A stretch of 64,000 nucleotides of DNA from Kriegella sp965368185 (GTDB taxonomy: Bacteria > Bacteroidota > Bacteroidia > Flavobacteriales > Flavobacteriaceae), in contig CBDULZ010000002.1 of NCBI GenBank assembly GCA_965368185.1, positions 1 to 64,000 on the forward strand, given 5' to 3'. The first letter of the stretch is position 1. Every line of letters begins with the position of its first letter. Below are positions 24,624 through 34,129 of this stretch, piece by piece. Below the pieces are notes generated by a model, which did no database searches, was not told the origin of the DNA, and was given only the letters and a program-made list of their open reading frames with translations. The translations under genes were made by a program, and so were the position numbers.

Positions 24624-27600
24624 TTAAAAGTTTAAATTTAAACCCAAACTAAATATACGCGGAACCGGATATCCTGAAATATCTACCCCGGAAGCCAAAT
24701 TGCCACCATCACCCTCTCCATTATTCTGGACACTAATTTCAGGGTTTGGTCCGCCCCAATATTTTGTAAAAATGTGGACATTTTGAATTGAACCAAATAC
24801 CCGGGCCGACTTGAAATACTTCTCCAATCCCGGAATTGTATACCCTAAAGTGATGTTTCGAATATTGAAGTAAGAAGCGTCGGCAACGAATCGATCATTG
24901 ATCCAGTCTCTTTCAATACCGGTAACGTTACCACCGCCAACCGTAGTGCCATAAAAACCGTCACCAGGGTTCTCAACCGATCTAAAACGGTTTTCAACGT
25001 CCTTCAAAAGGTTAAAGACCCCGTCTAAGTTTGTTGTGCTATACAAGTGTCTGACAAGTAGTTCGTTACCGTATGAGCCTGTACCCACAATAGAAAGGTC
25101 AAAATTATTGTAATTAAAAGTATTCGTGATACCATAGGTGAAGTCAGGAAAGGGACTTCCCATGATGGCGCGGTCATCTTCATCACCCCCACGAGTAATG
25201 ATTCCGTCACCATTAACGTCGAGTAATTTAATACTGCCAACCGTAGAACGCCCTGGTACCTGGGGAGAGCTGTCTAAGTCTTGCTGGTTAAGATAAACCC
25301 CATCGGATAAATGACCGTAAAATTGACCGAAGGGCTCACCTACTTTCGTAATATGCCATCCACCTGGCCCATAAACTCGATCAATCCCCTCCGCAAGTGC
25401 TACTACTTCATTGCGGTTGAACGATATATTGGCGTTGGTGGTCCATTGCAATTCTCCGGTGGTGTTAACCGTGTTTAGACCGAACTCATGACCCCAAAAT
25501 TTGATTTCACCAATATTATCGCTGAAGTTAGAAAATCCAGACTCCCTGGCAACCTGTACATTATATAGGAGATTTGTAGTGTTTTTGGTGTAATAGTCAT
25601 AGACCAACGATACCCTATCATTGAATAGGCTTAAATCCATACCGATATCGAACTGCTTTGTGGTTTCCCATCCCAGATTGGAATTTGAGAGTGAATTTAC
25701 TGCTGAACCAGGCGCAAAAGTATCACCAAACACAGCATTCACGGTATTGTCTATTAAAGCGTATTGCGTATAGTTACCTATATTATTATTACCGGTAACA
25801 CCATAACTCGCGCGCAATTTAAGAAGTGAAATGGATTCCATATTTTCCATAAAAGCTTCGTCGGAAGCAATCCATCCCGCGGATACGGAAGGAAAGGTAC
25901 CCCATCTATTCTCGGATCCAAATCTGGACGAGCCATCACTACGAATAGAGCCCGTTAAAAGATATTTGCCCATATAGTTATAGGTGAGTCTTGAAAGAAA
26001 GGAAACCAAACTCCACTCTTGCACTTGGTCAAAAGTGCCTCCCCGATTAATATTGGCCGCCCCCTGTATATTAGGTAAGCGGTCATCCGCAAAATCACTG
26101 GCCGCAACCCTACTACGGTCCATACGATATTTTTGATAGGTAAAACCGCCTAAAAGTGAGAAATTATGTTCCCCAAAACTTTTAGTATAATTTACCGTGT
26201 TTTCGTTCAACCATGAAAAAGTGTTCCTTTTGTCCCAGACAGCTTCATTGTTTGTCGGTATAGGACGATTGATTGCATAGGTGGCATTGGTGGGACTGAA
26301 ATATTCATATTGGCTATTGTACAATTCCGCATTTAAACTCGATTTGATGGAAAGCCCCTCAATTGGTTCGTATTCAATATAGGCATTGGATAATAGGTTA
26401 ACCTCCTTAGTTCCGTCTTGAATCCTTTCGGCAGAATTAAGCCAATTGGCATAAGAGAAGATGTTTCCTGTATTCGCCGGAAAATTATTGAATTCTGTTC
26501 TGGTTCCGTCAGGATTATAGATTGGCATAATTGGCCAGGTGTGCAACGCATTAAATAGAAGTCCTGTTCCCCTGCTACCATCTGTTCTTGGTATATTATC
26601 CAATATGTAACTAGGTGCAATATTAACACCTAAGCGAATCTTGTCCGATAAATTATAATCCAAATTCGCACGTAATGAATATCTTTTATAATCTGAGCTT
26701 AAGACTACACCTTCTTGATCCAAGAAACCTAAAATCAGAGAGGTTCGCAATTTTTCTTTATTGGAGGTAACGGTGAGATTGTAGTTGGTCATAGGGGCCG
26801 TTCTAAGCATTGCATCGTACCAATCGTTGTTTTGTCCCTCATACTGTGACGGGTTCTGATAGATATCCGGAACTGGGTCCCCTTGATCTTCGTAGTACTC
26901 CTTTTTAAATTGGGCAAATTCAACGGCATTCATCATTTCTATTCTCCCTCTATCCGGAACGTTCTGCATACTGCTTGTAACATTCAAACTTATACTTGTT
27001 TCGCCTGGCTTTCCGCTTTTGGTCGTAATCAGCACAACACCATTGGCAGCCCTTGAACCATAAAGAGAAGTCGAAGCGGCATCTTTCAAAATGGAAATAT
27101 CCTGGATTTCATCAGGATTTATATTGTTGATTCCTCCAGAAATGGGGAAGCCATCAACTACATATAAGGGATCGCTACCACCTGAAACGGAAAGTTGCCC
27201 GCGAATTCTTACCGACATACCCTGACCTGGTTTACCCGTGGTCTGATTGATTTGAACTCCTGGAATCCTACCCTGTATTTTTTGAGTAATCTGGGAGACC
27301 GGAATATCGGCAAGTTCAGTGGCCTGAATGGTAGACACTGACCCGGTGACCTGCCTTTTGATCTGGGTACCATAACCCACTACGACCACTTCATCGAGGC
27401 CGGCGGCACTCTCTTCGAGTGTAATATTTAAAGTTGATTGTCCATTTAAGGGCACTTCCTTGGTGGCAAACCCGATATATGATAAGATCAAGGTGGCATT
27501 TGTACTGGCAACTTCAATGGAAAAGTTCCCATCAAAATCAGCCGTTACTCCGTTTGTAGTGCCTTTTTCAACAATGTTGGCCCCGGGAAGCCCGAGTCCA

Positions 27601-27719
27601 TCCGTTGAGGAAAGTACCGTGCCCGTAATAGTAACATCTTGTGCTTGGGTGTTGAGTGCCAAAAGTAGCATTATGGCAATAAGAAATTCCTTTGAAACAG
27701 CGTTCAATTTTTTTTTCAT
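24624..27719 (-). CDS. susC: SusC/RagA-type TonB-dependent transporter
   Basis: The 1031-residue outer-membrane protein starts with a signal peptide (to LNTQAQ). A carboxypeptidase-regulatory-like domain follows at about 27-110 (GLPGANIVEKGTTNGVTADF), then the SusC hinge LDEVVVVGYG, the plug (IQGRIPGVQI; DAASTSLYGSRAANGVVLIT) and the 22-strand barrel ending in SLGLNLNF. It imports large oligosaccharides with energy from TonB. It is the first gene of a five-gene unit (susC, susD, cytochrome c/propeller, FG-GAP, DUF1080), transcribed divergently from the rhamnose operon, with element B and a -7-like box in its leader. Confidence 0.95.
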   Translation of the reverse strand: MKKKLNAVSKEFLIAIMLLLALNTQAQDVTITGTVLSSTDGLGLPGANIVEKGTTNGVTADFDGNFSIEVASTNATLILSYIGFATKEVPLNGQSTLNITLEESAAGLDEVVVVGYGTQIKRQVTGSVSTIQATELADIPVSQITQKIQGRIPGVQINQTTGKPGQGMSVRIRGQLSVSGGSDPLYVVDGFPISGGINNINPDEIQDISILKDAASTSLYGSRAANGVVLITTKSGKPGETSISLNVTSSMQNVPDRGRIEMMNAVEFAQFKKEYYEDQGDPVPDIYQNPSQYEGQNNDWYDAMLRTAPMTNYNLTVTSNKEKLRTSLILGFLDQEGVVLSSDYKRYSLRANLDYNLSDKIRLGVNIAPSYILDNIPRTDGSRGTGLLFNALHTWPIMPIYNPDGTRTEFNNFPANTGNIFSYANWLNSAERIQDGTKEVNLLSNAYIEYEPIEGLSIKSSLNAELYNSQYEYFSPTNATYAINRPIPTNNEAVWDKRNTFSWLNENTVNYTKSFGEHNFSLLGGFTYQKYRMDRSRVAASDFADDRLPNIQGAANINRGGTFDQVQEWSLVSFLSRLTYNYMGKYLLTGSIRSDGSSRFGSENRWGTFPSVSAGWIASDEAFMENMESISLLKLRASYGVTGNNNIGNYTQYALIDNTVNAVFGDTFAPGSAVNSLSNSNLGWETTKQFDIGMDLSLFNDRVSLVYDYYTKNTTNLLYNVQVARESGFSNFSDNIGEIKFWGHEFGLNTVNTTGELQWTTNANISFNRNEVVALAEGIDRVYGPGGWHITKVGEPFGQFYGHLSDGVYLNQQDLDSSPQVPGRSTVGSIKLLDVNGDGIITRGGDEDDRAIMGSPFPDFTYGITNTFNYNNFDLSIVGTGSYGNELLVRHLYSTTNLDGVFNLLKDVENRFRSVENPGDGFYGTTVGGGNVTGIERDWINDRFVADASYFNIRNITLGYTIPGLEKYFKSARVFGSIQNVHIFTKYWGGPNPEISVQNNGEGDGGNLASGVDISGYPVPRIFSLGLNLNF

Positions 27720-27805
27720 AATAAGTGTTGATTAAGTTGTTGTTGTAAATAGACGAGGGGTCAGAATACTTTATGGCCATAAAAGTAATTCTGTCGTCAT
27801 AACGT

Positions 27806-27853
27806 CGAAAGTACTCACCTAGTTTTAAGGAACTATCCTGTACTGTCCTGTAT
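27806..27853 (-). promoter_or_regulatory. susC promoter with shared element B
   Basis: On the minus strand ATACAGGACAGTACAGGATA (27853-27834) is a direct repeat of TACAGGA with 10-bp period. Exactly 20 bp downstream is TACTTTCG (27813-27806), one mismatch from TAnnTTTG. The predicted leader to the susC ATG is about 80 nt. Confidence 0.6.
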
Positions 27854-27980
27854 TAGATGATAATAATTTAACAATAGAGCACTTTTTTTGATAAAAGACG
27901 CTATTCGCGTACGAGAATTAAAGGATTTAATAGTGTTCGTTGCTTTATAGTAATTTAAAAATTAAATTTTTTTTTCGTTG

Positions 27981-28028
27981 AATCGGGACAGTACAGGATA
28001 CCTCGCTCGATTCCCTTGCTTACTTTAG
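27981..28028 (+). promoter_or_regulatory. Rhamnose operon promoter with shared element C
   Basis: AATCGGGACAGTACAGGATA (27981-28000) matches elements A and B; its upstream half-repeat is degenerate. Exactly 20 bp downstream is TACTTTAG (28021-28028), one mismatch from TAnnTTTG, which gives a leader of about 25 nt to the ATG at 28059. Confidence 0.6.
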
Positions 28029-28058
28029 CCCTATCAAAACTAAATTAAGACGATTAAA

Positions 28059-30164
28059 ATGAGCAATACGGTTAAGAATTTCAACTATGTAGATTATCTC
28101 TGGGACGAGGAAAAAGCGGCAAAACTCGGTGAAGACCAAGTCGCGCTGTTTCTATACCGTTCGAACATTCTCGGGGCCGATTTGAGAATAACGAATTATG
28201 GCGGGGGAAATACAAGCTGCAAGACCATCGAGAAAGATCCGTTGACCGATGAAGAGGTCGAGGTGATGTGGATCAAGGGCTCGGGCGGCGATATTGGCAC
28301 CCTTACCAAAGCAGGTATAGCCGGACTTTATACCGAGCGTCTTCGCAACCTAAAAAACGTATATGGCGGTTTGGCCGACGAAGATCGCATGGTAGGCCTC
28401 TTCAACCATTGTATCTACGATCTAGATAGCAAAGCACCTTCGATCGATACCCCTTTGCACGGCCTGTTGCCCTTTAAACATATCGATCACTTGCACCCCG
28501 ACGCGCTTATTGCGGTAGCTGCCGCTAAAGACAGTGAGAAAGTGACCAAAGAGATTTGGGGCGATACCATGGGATGGGTGCCATGGCAACGACCAGGCTT
28601 CGATTTAGGGTTACAGTTGGAAAAATGTTTAAATGACAATCCGGGTATCCGCGGTATCGTTTTGGGCAGCCATGGACTTTTTACATGGGGAGACACTTCA
28701 TATGAATGTTATATGAACAGTTTGGAGGTTATTGAAATGGCTTCTGAATATATCGAGAAAAAAATCAAGGAGAAGGGCAGCGTTTTTGGCGGGCAGAAAG
28801 TGCAGTCGCTCCCAAAAGATGAACGTCGTGAAAAAGCGGCGCAATTAATGCCGATGTTACGCGGACTCTGTTCTTCCGAAAATAGAATGATAGGCCATTT
28901 TACAGACAGTGATGTGGTACTTCAATATATAAACAGCAATGATCTTGAACGTTTGGCGCCCATGGGCACTTCGTGTCCCGATCATTTTTTACGGACAAAA
29001 ATTCAACCCTTGGTACTTCAATTGGATACCAAGGAAGATCTTTCCGATACCGAGGCGGTTCTTGATAAATTAAAACCGGCTTTCGAGCAATATCGAAAAG
29101 AATATCAGGCTTATTATGACAACCATAAGCGGGACAACAGTCCGGCAGTTCGCGATGCCAATCCGGTTATCATCATCTACCCGGGAGTGGGGATGTTCAG
29201 TTTTGCCAAAAACAAACAAACAACCCGCGTTGCCAACGAATTTTATGTGAATGCCATTAATGTAATGCGTGGTGCAGAGGCTATTACCGAGTATACTTCG
29301 CTACCAAGACAGGAGGCTTTCGATATCGAGTATTGGTTGTTGGAAGAAGCAAAACTGCAGCGTATGCCCAAAGAAAAACCTTTGTCGCGTAAGGTGGCCG
29401 TGGTCACGGGTGCTGGGGGAGGTATCGGGAAGGCAATCGCCGATAAATTGGCAGAGCAAGGTGCAAATGTGGTCTTGACCGATATCGCCGAAGACCGTCT
29501 TCGGGAAGCCTTGGAGACCTATGGCCGGGATACGGCGGCCTATGCCGTATGCGATGTTACACAAAGCAGTTCAATTGCCGAAGCCTATAAAAAAGCATGT
29601 CTGGAATTCGGGGGAGTGGATATTGTCGTCCACAGTGCGGGTCTGGCCATTTCGAAACCGTTGAAAGAAACCACCGAAAAAGATTGGGATATTCTTCAGA
29701 ACGTCTTGGTCAAAGGCCAGTTCGAACTGGCCAAGCAGGCTGTTGCGGTCATGCGCAAACAAGGTCAGGGAGGTGATTTTATTAGTATAGCCAGTAAAAA
29801 TGGTCTAGTTTCAGGTCCCAATAACGTCGGTTACGGTACCGCAAAAGCAGCCCAACAACACATGGCCCGTTTATTGGCCGCCGAATTGGGCGGTGACAAG
29901 ATACGTGTGAATACGGTCAATCCCGATGGGGTAATCGTCGGTAGTAAAATTTGGGAGGGCGATTGGGCCGAAGGTCGAGCCAAAGCCTATGGTATTACCG
30001 TGGAAGAATTACCGGCGCATTACGCGAAGCGTAATCTGTTGAATGAGATTATTTATCCAGAGGATATCGCCAATGGGGTCTTTGCCTTGGTCGGGATATT
30101 GGATAAGTCTACAGGAAATATTATCAATGTCGATGGCGGTATGGCCAACGCATTTGTACGATAG
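28059..30164 (+). CDS. rhaD: Bifunctional rhamnulose-1-phosphate aldolase / lactaldehyde dehydrogenase
   Basis: The 701-residue cytosolic fusion is of the RhaD-aldolase/dehydrogenase type. Residues about 10-430 are a class II aldolase/adducin domain with metal-binding histidines in HLHPDALI and GSHGLF. Residues about 435-701 are a short-chain dehydrogenase with TGAGGGIGKAIA and the YGTAK catalytic pair. It cleaves L-rhamnulose-1-phosphate to DHAP and L-lactaldehyde and should oxidise the aldehyde to L-lactate, as shown for related Bacillus proteins. It opens the rhamnose operon behind element C. Length matches the fusion family, with no sign of disruption. Confidence 0.93.
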   Translation: MSNTVKNFNYVDYLWDEEKAAKLGEDQVALFLYRSNILGADLRITNYGGGNTSCKTIEKDPLTDEEVEVMWIKGSGGDIGTLTKAGIAGLYTERLRNLKNVYGGLADEDRMVGLFNHCIYDLDSKAPSIDTPLHGLLPFKHIDHLHPDALIAVAAAKDSEKVTKEIWGDTMGWVPWQRPGFDLGLQLEKCLNDNPGIRGIVLGSHGLFTWGDTSYECYMNSLEVIEMASEYIEKKIKEKGSVFGGQKVQSLPKDERREKAAQLMPMLRGLCSSENRMIGHFTDSDVVLQYINSNDLERLAPMGTSCPDHFLRTKIQPLVLQLDTKEDLSDTEAVLDKLKPAFEQYRKEYQAYYDNHKRDNSPAVRDANPVIIIYPGVGMFSFAKNKQTTRVANEFYVNAINVMRGAEAITEYTSLPRQEAFDIEYWLLEEAKLQRMPKEKPLSRKVAVVTGAGGGIGKAIADKLAEQGANVVLTDIAEDRLREALETYGRDTAAYAVCDVTQSSSIAEAYKKACLEFGGVDIVVHSAGLAISKPLKETTEKDWDILQNVLVKGQFELAKQAVAVMRKQGQGGDFISIASKNGLVSGPNNVGYGTAKAAQQHMARLLAAELGGDKIRVNTVNPDGVIVGSKIWEGDWAEGRAKAYGITVEELPAHYAKRNLLNEIIYPEDIANGVFALVGILDKSTGNIINVDGGMANAFVR

Positions 30165-30202
30165 TTATTTGAGTGAGTTTTTTTGAGTTATTTTAGGACT
30201 AT

Positions 30203-30230
30203 CCACGGGCCCGGTGCCTGTGGGTTTTCC
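30203..30230 (+). terminator. Intra-operon hairpin between rhaD and rhaI
   Basis: CCACGGGC and GCCTGTGG pair (one G-U) around CCGGT, followed by GTTTTCC. The T-tract is weak, so it may partly attenuate or protect the upstream message rather than end transcription. Confidence 0.45.
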
Positions 30231-30252
30231 TTCTTGTAAGTACATCAATATT

Positions 30253-31533
30253 ATGAAGATAGAAAAAGAACAGATTTTAGGTGAAAACCAACGGCAAACG
30301 ACTTCACATAATGAAAGTTTTGATTTTTTGGGGAACTCCTTGGGTAAGAAAGGAGTCGATGTCGAAGAAGTCGTTCAACGGTTGGCCGATTTTCAAGTAG
30401 CCATCCCAAGTTGGGCCTTAGGTGCTGGGGGAACACGGTTCGGAAGGTTTTCCTTTTACGGTGAACCTGCGACCTTGGAACAGAAAATCGACGATGTCGG
30501 TGTTTTGCACGCCCTTACGGGTACGGCCGGGGCCATTTCATTGCATATTCCCTGGGACATCCCCGAAGATTATAAGGCCATAAGGGAGCGGGCGGCCTCT
30601 CACGGATTGATTTTTGATGCGGTAAATTCCAATACTTTTCAAGACCAGAAAGACGCTAAGGAAAGTTACCGGTACGGTTCGCTATCGAACAGAAACGATG
30701 CTGCACGCGAACAAGCGGTACAACATAATCTTGATGTTATCAATATTGGTGAGAAGCTAGGGTCAAAAAGCCTTACGGTATGGCTTGCCGATGGTTCCAA
30801 TTTTCCGGGCCAGGACAATTTTCAAACAGCACTGTTGAACACCGAGAAGAGTTTGAAACAAATCTATGCGGGCCTTCCCGAAGACTGGAAACTCTTTATT
30901 GAATACAAGCCTTACGAACCCAATTTCTACAGCACCGTAATACAAGATTGGGGCACTTCGTTCCTATTGGCGAACGCCTGTGGAGAAAAGGCTTATACGC
31001 TTGTCGATCTGGGGCATCACCTCCCCAATACCAATATCGAACAGATCGTCTCAACTTTAATGTTGAAGGGTAAATTAGGGGGCTTCCATTTTAATGATAG
31101 CAAGTATGGCGATGACGATAGTACCACAGGAAGCGTTAAACCGTATGCACTATTCTTGATATTCAACGAGCTGGTGTATGGTATGCAGAACAATCCGCAG
31201 AACCCATATCCCGCCTGGATGATCGATGCCAGTCATAATATCAAAGACCCTTTGGAAGATTTGATGCAGTCATTAGAGGCCATACAAGAGGCCTATGCCA
31301 AGGCTTTGTTGGTCGACCAAGAACAATTGAAAGCGGCACAACAGCAGAACGATGTGGTACAGTGCCAAGAGATTTTGCAAAATGCATACCGAACCGATGT
31401 ACGGCCATTGTTAGAGCGGGCACGACTTCAAAGGGGTGGTGCCTTGAATCCTTTGATGACTTTCCGTTCCTTAAAAGTGCGTGAGAACTTAATAAAGGAG
31501 CGGGGCCGGCATACCGTTGCTACGGGACTCTAA
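30253..31533 (+). CDS. rhaI: L-rhamnose isomerase
   Basis: The 426-residue protein matches the Pseudomonas stutzeri/Bacillus type L-rhamnose isomerase (RhaI), a TIM-barrel enzyme that converts L-rhamnose to L-rhamnulose with divalent metals. Key segments are IPSWALGAGGTRFGRF, SLHIPWDIPEDY, VWLADGSNFPGQ, LFIEYKPYEPNFYSTVIQDW and GFHFNDSKYGDDD, which carry the metal-binding acids and His. ATG 30253 is chosen over an upstream GTG at 30214, which adds 13 unrelated residues within the hairpin region. It lies 88 bp after rhaD and 9 bp before the kinase. Confidence 0.93.
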   Translation: MKIEKEQILGENQRQTTSHNESFDFLGNSLGKKGVDVEEVVQRLADFQVAIPSWALGAGGTRFGRFSFYGEPATLEQKIDDVGVLHALTGTAGAISLHIPWDIPEDYKAIRERAASHGLIFDAVNSNTFQDQKDAKESYRYGSLSNRNDAAREQAVQHNLDVINIGEKLGSKSLTVWLADGSNFPGQDNFQTALLNTEKSLKQIYAGLPEDWKLFIEYKPYEPNFYSTVIQDWGTSFLLANACGEKAYTLVDLGHHLPNTNIEQIVSTLMLKGKLGGFHFNDSKYGDDDSTTGSVKPYALFLIFNELVYGMQNNPQNPYPAWMIDASHNIKDPLEDLMQSLEAIQEAYAKALLVDQEQLKAAQQQNDVVQCQEILQNAYRTDVRPLLERARLQRGGALNPLMTFRSLKVRENLIKERGRHTVATGL

Positions 31534-31542
31534 GATGTATCG

Positions 31543-32916
31543 ATGAAAAAAAAAGTTACCGCCATATTCGATATCGGGAGAACCAACAAAAAGTTCTTTC
31601 TTTTTGACGATGATTTTCAAGAAGTCTATCGGGAATATTCCCGTTTTGAAGAGATTACGGATGAGGATGGATATCCTACGGAAGATCTGGAAGCCCTTGA
31701 AAATTGGTTGAAGGAAGTCTTTGACCGTATGATGGACGTACCCGATTATGAGATAAAGGCCGTAAACTTTTCCAGCTATGGTGCCACCGTCGTTCATATC
31801 GACGAACATGGTAAGGTGCTTACACCTTTGTACAACTATATGAAACCTCTGGATGATGCCATATCCAACAGGTTTTATGACGAATACGGTCCCGAGGCGG
31901 AACTTTCTAGAATTACGGGGTCGCAAAAACTGGGTATGCTGAATACGGGCATGCAGCTCTATTGGCTCAAACACACACGGCCGGAAGTCTTTCAAAAAAT
32001 AAAATATACAATGCACCTGCCACAATACCTGAGCTATTTGTTTACGGGCGTACCTGTGAGCGAATATACCAGTATCGGTTGCCATACCTTGCTTTGGGAT
32101 TTTGAAAAAAAAGAGTACCATGCTTGGGTCTACAAGGAAGGAATAGATAAAATATTGCCTCCCATCACTACCGCTGATACTTGTTTGAATGTGGATTATA
32201 AAGGTAAAAAGCTAAAGGTCGGGGTGGGTATACATGACAGTTCTTCGGCGCTTTTGCCGTATGTGCGGAGCACTGAAAACCCTTTTGTTCTGGTTTCCAC
32301 GGGAACCTGGAGTATCTCCATAAACCCGTTCGCGAAAGACATGCTTACCGATGACGATATTGCTAACGATGGTCTTTTCAATATGCGTATCGATGGAAGC
32401 CCGGTCAAAGTATCCCGTTTGTTTCTGGGCAATGAGTACAAATTTCAAATAAAACAACTCTCCGCACATTTTAATCTTCCCGAAGATTACCACAAATTGG
32501 TTAAATTCGATCAGGATATTCTATTCGAGGTTACCAAAGATTTTGTCACAATGTTCAAATGGACGAGCATTTCGGCCAAGAATATGCCGGCAGAAACTAC
32601 GATTCCGTATGACAGGTTTGAACACGCCTATCACCAATTGATGTTGGAACTGGTGCTGCTGCAAGTTGAAAGTATCAAGGCGGCCGTAGGTGATACTCCT
32701 GTGGAGCATCTTTTTGTCGATGGCGGTTTTAGCGATAATGACGTATACATCAAATTGGTGTCCCATTACTTGGGCCATATGGGACTGCAAACGACCGATT
32801 CGTCCTTGGGTTCGGCGCTGGGTGCGGCAATCGCTATTTCGAAGGCGAAACTCGATGCGACATTCCTTAAAAACAATTATGCTTTGAAGAAACATGCACC
32901 CTTTATCCTAAAATAA
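31543..32916 (+). CDS. rhaB: FGGY-family rhamnulokinase
   Basis: A 457-residue FGGY carbohydrate kinase with the N-terminal ATP-binding loop FDIGRTNKK, SSYGATVV and GIHDSSSALLPY, the phosphate-binding STGTWS and the C-terminal FVDGGFSDN. In this position, between the isomerase and LldD, it should phosphorylate L-rhamnulose at C1. FGGY kinases for fuculose look similar, so the assignment leans on context. The 2-bp gap to the next gene indicates tight cotranscription. Confidence 0.85.
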   Translation: MKKKVTAIFDIGRTNKKFFLFDDDFQEVYREYSRFEEITDEDGYPTEDLEALENWLKEVFDRMMDVPDYEIKAVNFSSYGATVVHIDEHGKVLTPLYNYMKPLDDAISNRFYDEYGPEAELSRITGSQKLGMLNTGMQLYWLKHTRPEVFQKIKYTMHLPQYLSYLFTGVPVSEYTSIGCHTLLWDFEKKEYHAWVYKEGIDKILPPITTADTCLNVDYKGKKLKVGVGIHDSSSALLPYVRSTENPFVLVSTGTWSISINPFAKDMLTDDDIANDGLFNMRIDGSPVKVSRLFLGNEYKFQIKQLSAHFNLPEDYHKLVKFDQDILFEVTKDFVTMFKWTSISAKNMPAETTIPYDRFEHAYHQLMLELVLLQVESIKAAVGDTPVEHLFVDGGFSDNDVYIKLVSHYLGHMGLQTTDSSLGSALGAAIAISKAKLDATFLKNNYALKKHAPFILK

Positions 32917-32918
32917 TT

Positions 32919-34073
32919 ATGAAGTCCGAAATAATTTCACAATACCCATCCGTAGAAGATTTAAGGGCTAGAGCCAAAAAGCGTGTCCCGAAATTTGCTT
33001 TTGAATATCTCGACGGTGGGTGTAATGAAGATGTGAGTATTGCACGAAACACTTCGGAAATTAGGGAAGTACAGTTGCAGCCGCGGTACTTGCGCAATAA
33101 GGGGGTTAGCGATACCAAATCAAAAGTATTGGGTATGGAGTTTGACGCTCCTTTCGGCATAGCCCCCGTAGGGCTTCAGGGATTGATGTGGCCGAATTCG
33201 CCTGAAATTTTGGCCAAAGCGGCTTTTAAGCATAACATTCCTTTTATACTCAGTACCGTAACGACTATGGATATCGAAAGAGCCAGCGAACTGACTGAAG
33301 GGAACGCTTGGTTTCAATTGTACAATCCTGTTGAAGATGCACTACGCGATGATATTATTAACCGTGCTGAAGCCGCCGGTTGTCCGGTGCTTGTGTTGCT
33401 GTGCGATGTGCCTACATTTGGCTATCGGCCGCGCGACATTAGAAATGGTCTGGCGTTGCCTCCCAAAATGTCGTTGACCAACATTTTCCAGATTTTAGGA
33501 AAACCACGTTGGGCCTATAATACGCTCAAATACGGGCAACCAACTTTTGAGACCTTAAAACCTTACACGCCCGAGGGCCTTAATTTAAAGCAATTGGGGC
33601 AATTTATGGATAAGACTTTTTCAGGTCGATTGAATGAGGAACGAATAAAGCCCATTCGTGATAAGTGGAAGGGGAAACTGGTCTTAAAGGGTGTCGCCTC
33701 TGAACAAGATACGCAAGATGCGATTCGCATGGGATTCGATGGTATTATCCTATCCAATCATGGGGGTAGGCAATTGGATGCCGCACAATCGACCATCGGT
33801 TCGCTCCAGGAAATAGCATCAAAGTATGGCGATCAGATTGAAATCATGATGGACAGTGGCCTTCGATCAGGTCCCGATATTGCCAGAACAATAGCCAGCG
33901 GTGCGAAGTTTACATTTATGGGGCGCTCCTTTATGTACGGAGCAGGAGCTCTGGGCAACAAAGGTGGTGACCATACGATAGCCATGTTAAAAACACAGTT
34001 CAAACAGGTCATGGACCAATTATGCTGTGAGCGTGTCGAAGACCTTCCCAGGCATTTACTGCCCAGTTCTTAA
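32919..34073 (+). CDS. lldD: FMN-dependent L-lactate dehydrogenase (alpha-hydroxy-acid dehydrogenase family)
   Basis: The 384-residue flavoprotein has the family features: FAFEYLDGG near the N-terminus, APVGLQGLMWP, and the active-site SNHGGRQLD around residue 280. It should oxidise L-lactate to pyruvate and pass electrons to the respiratory chain. Placement 2 bp after rhaB makes sense because rhamnose breakdown through lactaldehyde yields L-lactate. Glycolate oxidase or another hydroxy acid is possible by family, but the operon favours lactate. Confidence 0.87.
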   Translation: MKSEIISQYPSVEDLRARAKKRVPKFAFEYLDGGCNEDVSIARNTSEIREVQLQPRYLRNKGVSDTKSKVLGMEFDAPFGIAPVGLQGLMWPNSPEILAKAAFKHNIPFILSTVTTMDIERASELTEGNAWFQLYNPVEDALRDDIINRAEAAGCPVLVLLCDVPTFGYRPRDIRNGLALPPKMSLTNIFQILGKPRWAYNTLKYGQPTFETLKPYTPEGLNLKQLGQFMDKTFSGRLNEERIKPIRDKWKGKLVLKGVASEQDTQDAIRMGFDGIILSNHGGRQLDAAQSTIGSLQEIASKYGDQIEIMMDSGLRSGPDIARTIASGAKFTFMGRSFMYGAGALGNKGGDHTIAMLKTQFKQVMDQLCCERVEDLPRHLLPSS

Positions 34074-34129
34074 ATTACGACCATCCGAACAGCTAATTAT
34101 AGAAACGATTCAAGTTTAAAACCAAACCA

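Larger units (their letters stand above)
27720..28058. other. Divergent control region between susC and the rhamnose operon
   Basis: The 339-bp gap contains element B for susC and element C for the rhamnose operon, separated by about 130 bp of very AT-rich DNA that could bend. No gene is seen. Confidence 0.6.

Noticed and set aside
27860..27980. AT-rich stretch between susC and the rhamnose operon as an origin or phage site
   Set aside because: It is ordinary promoter-type AT-rich DNA without iterons, DnaA boxes or att-like repeats.
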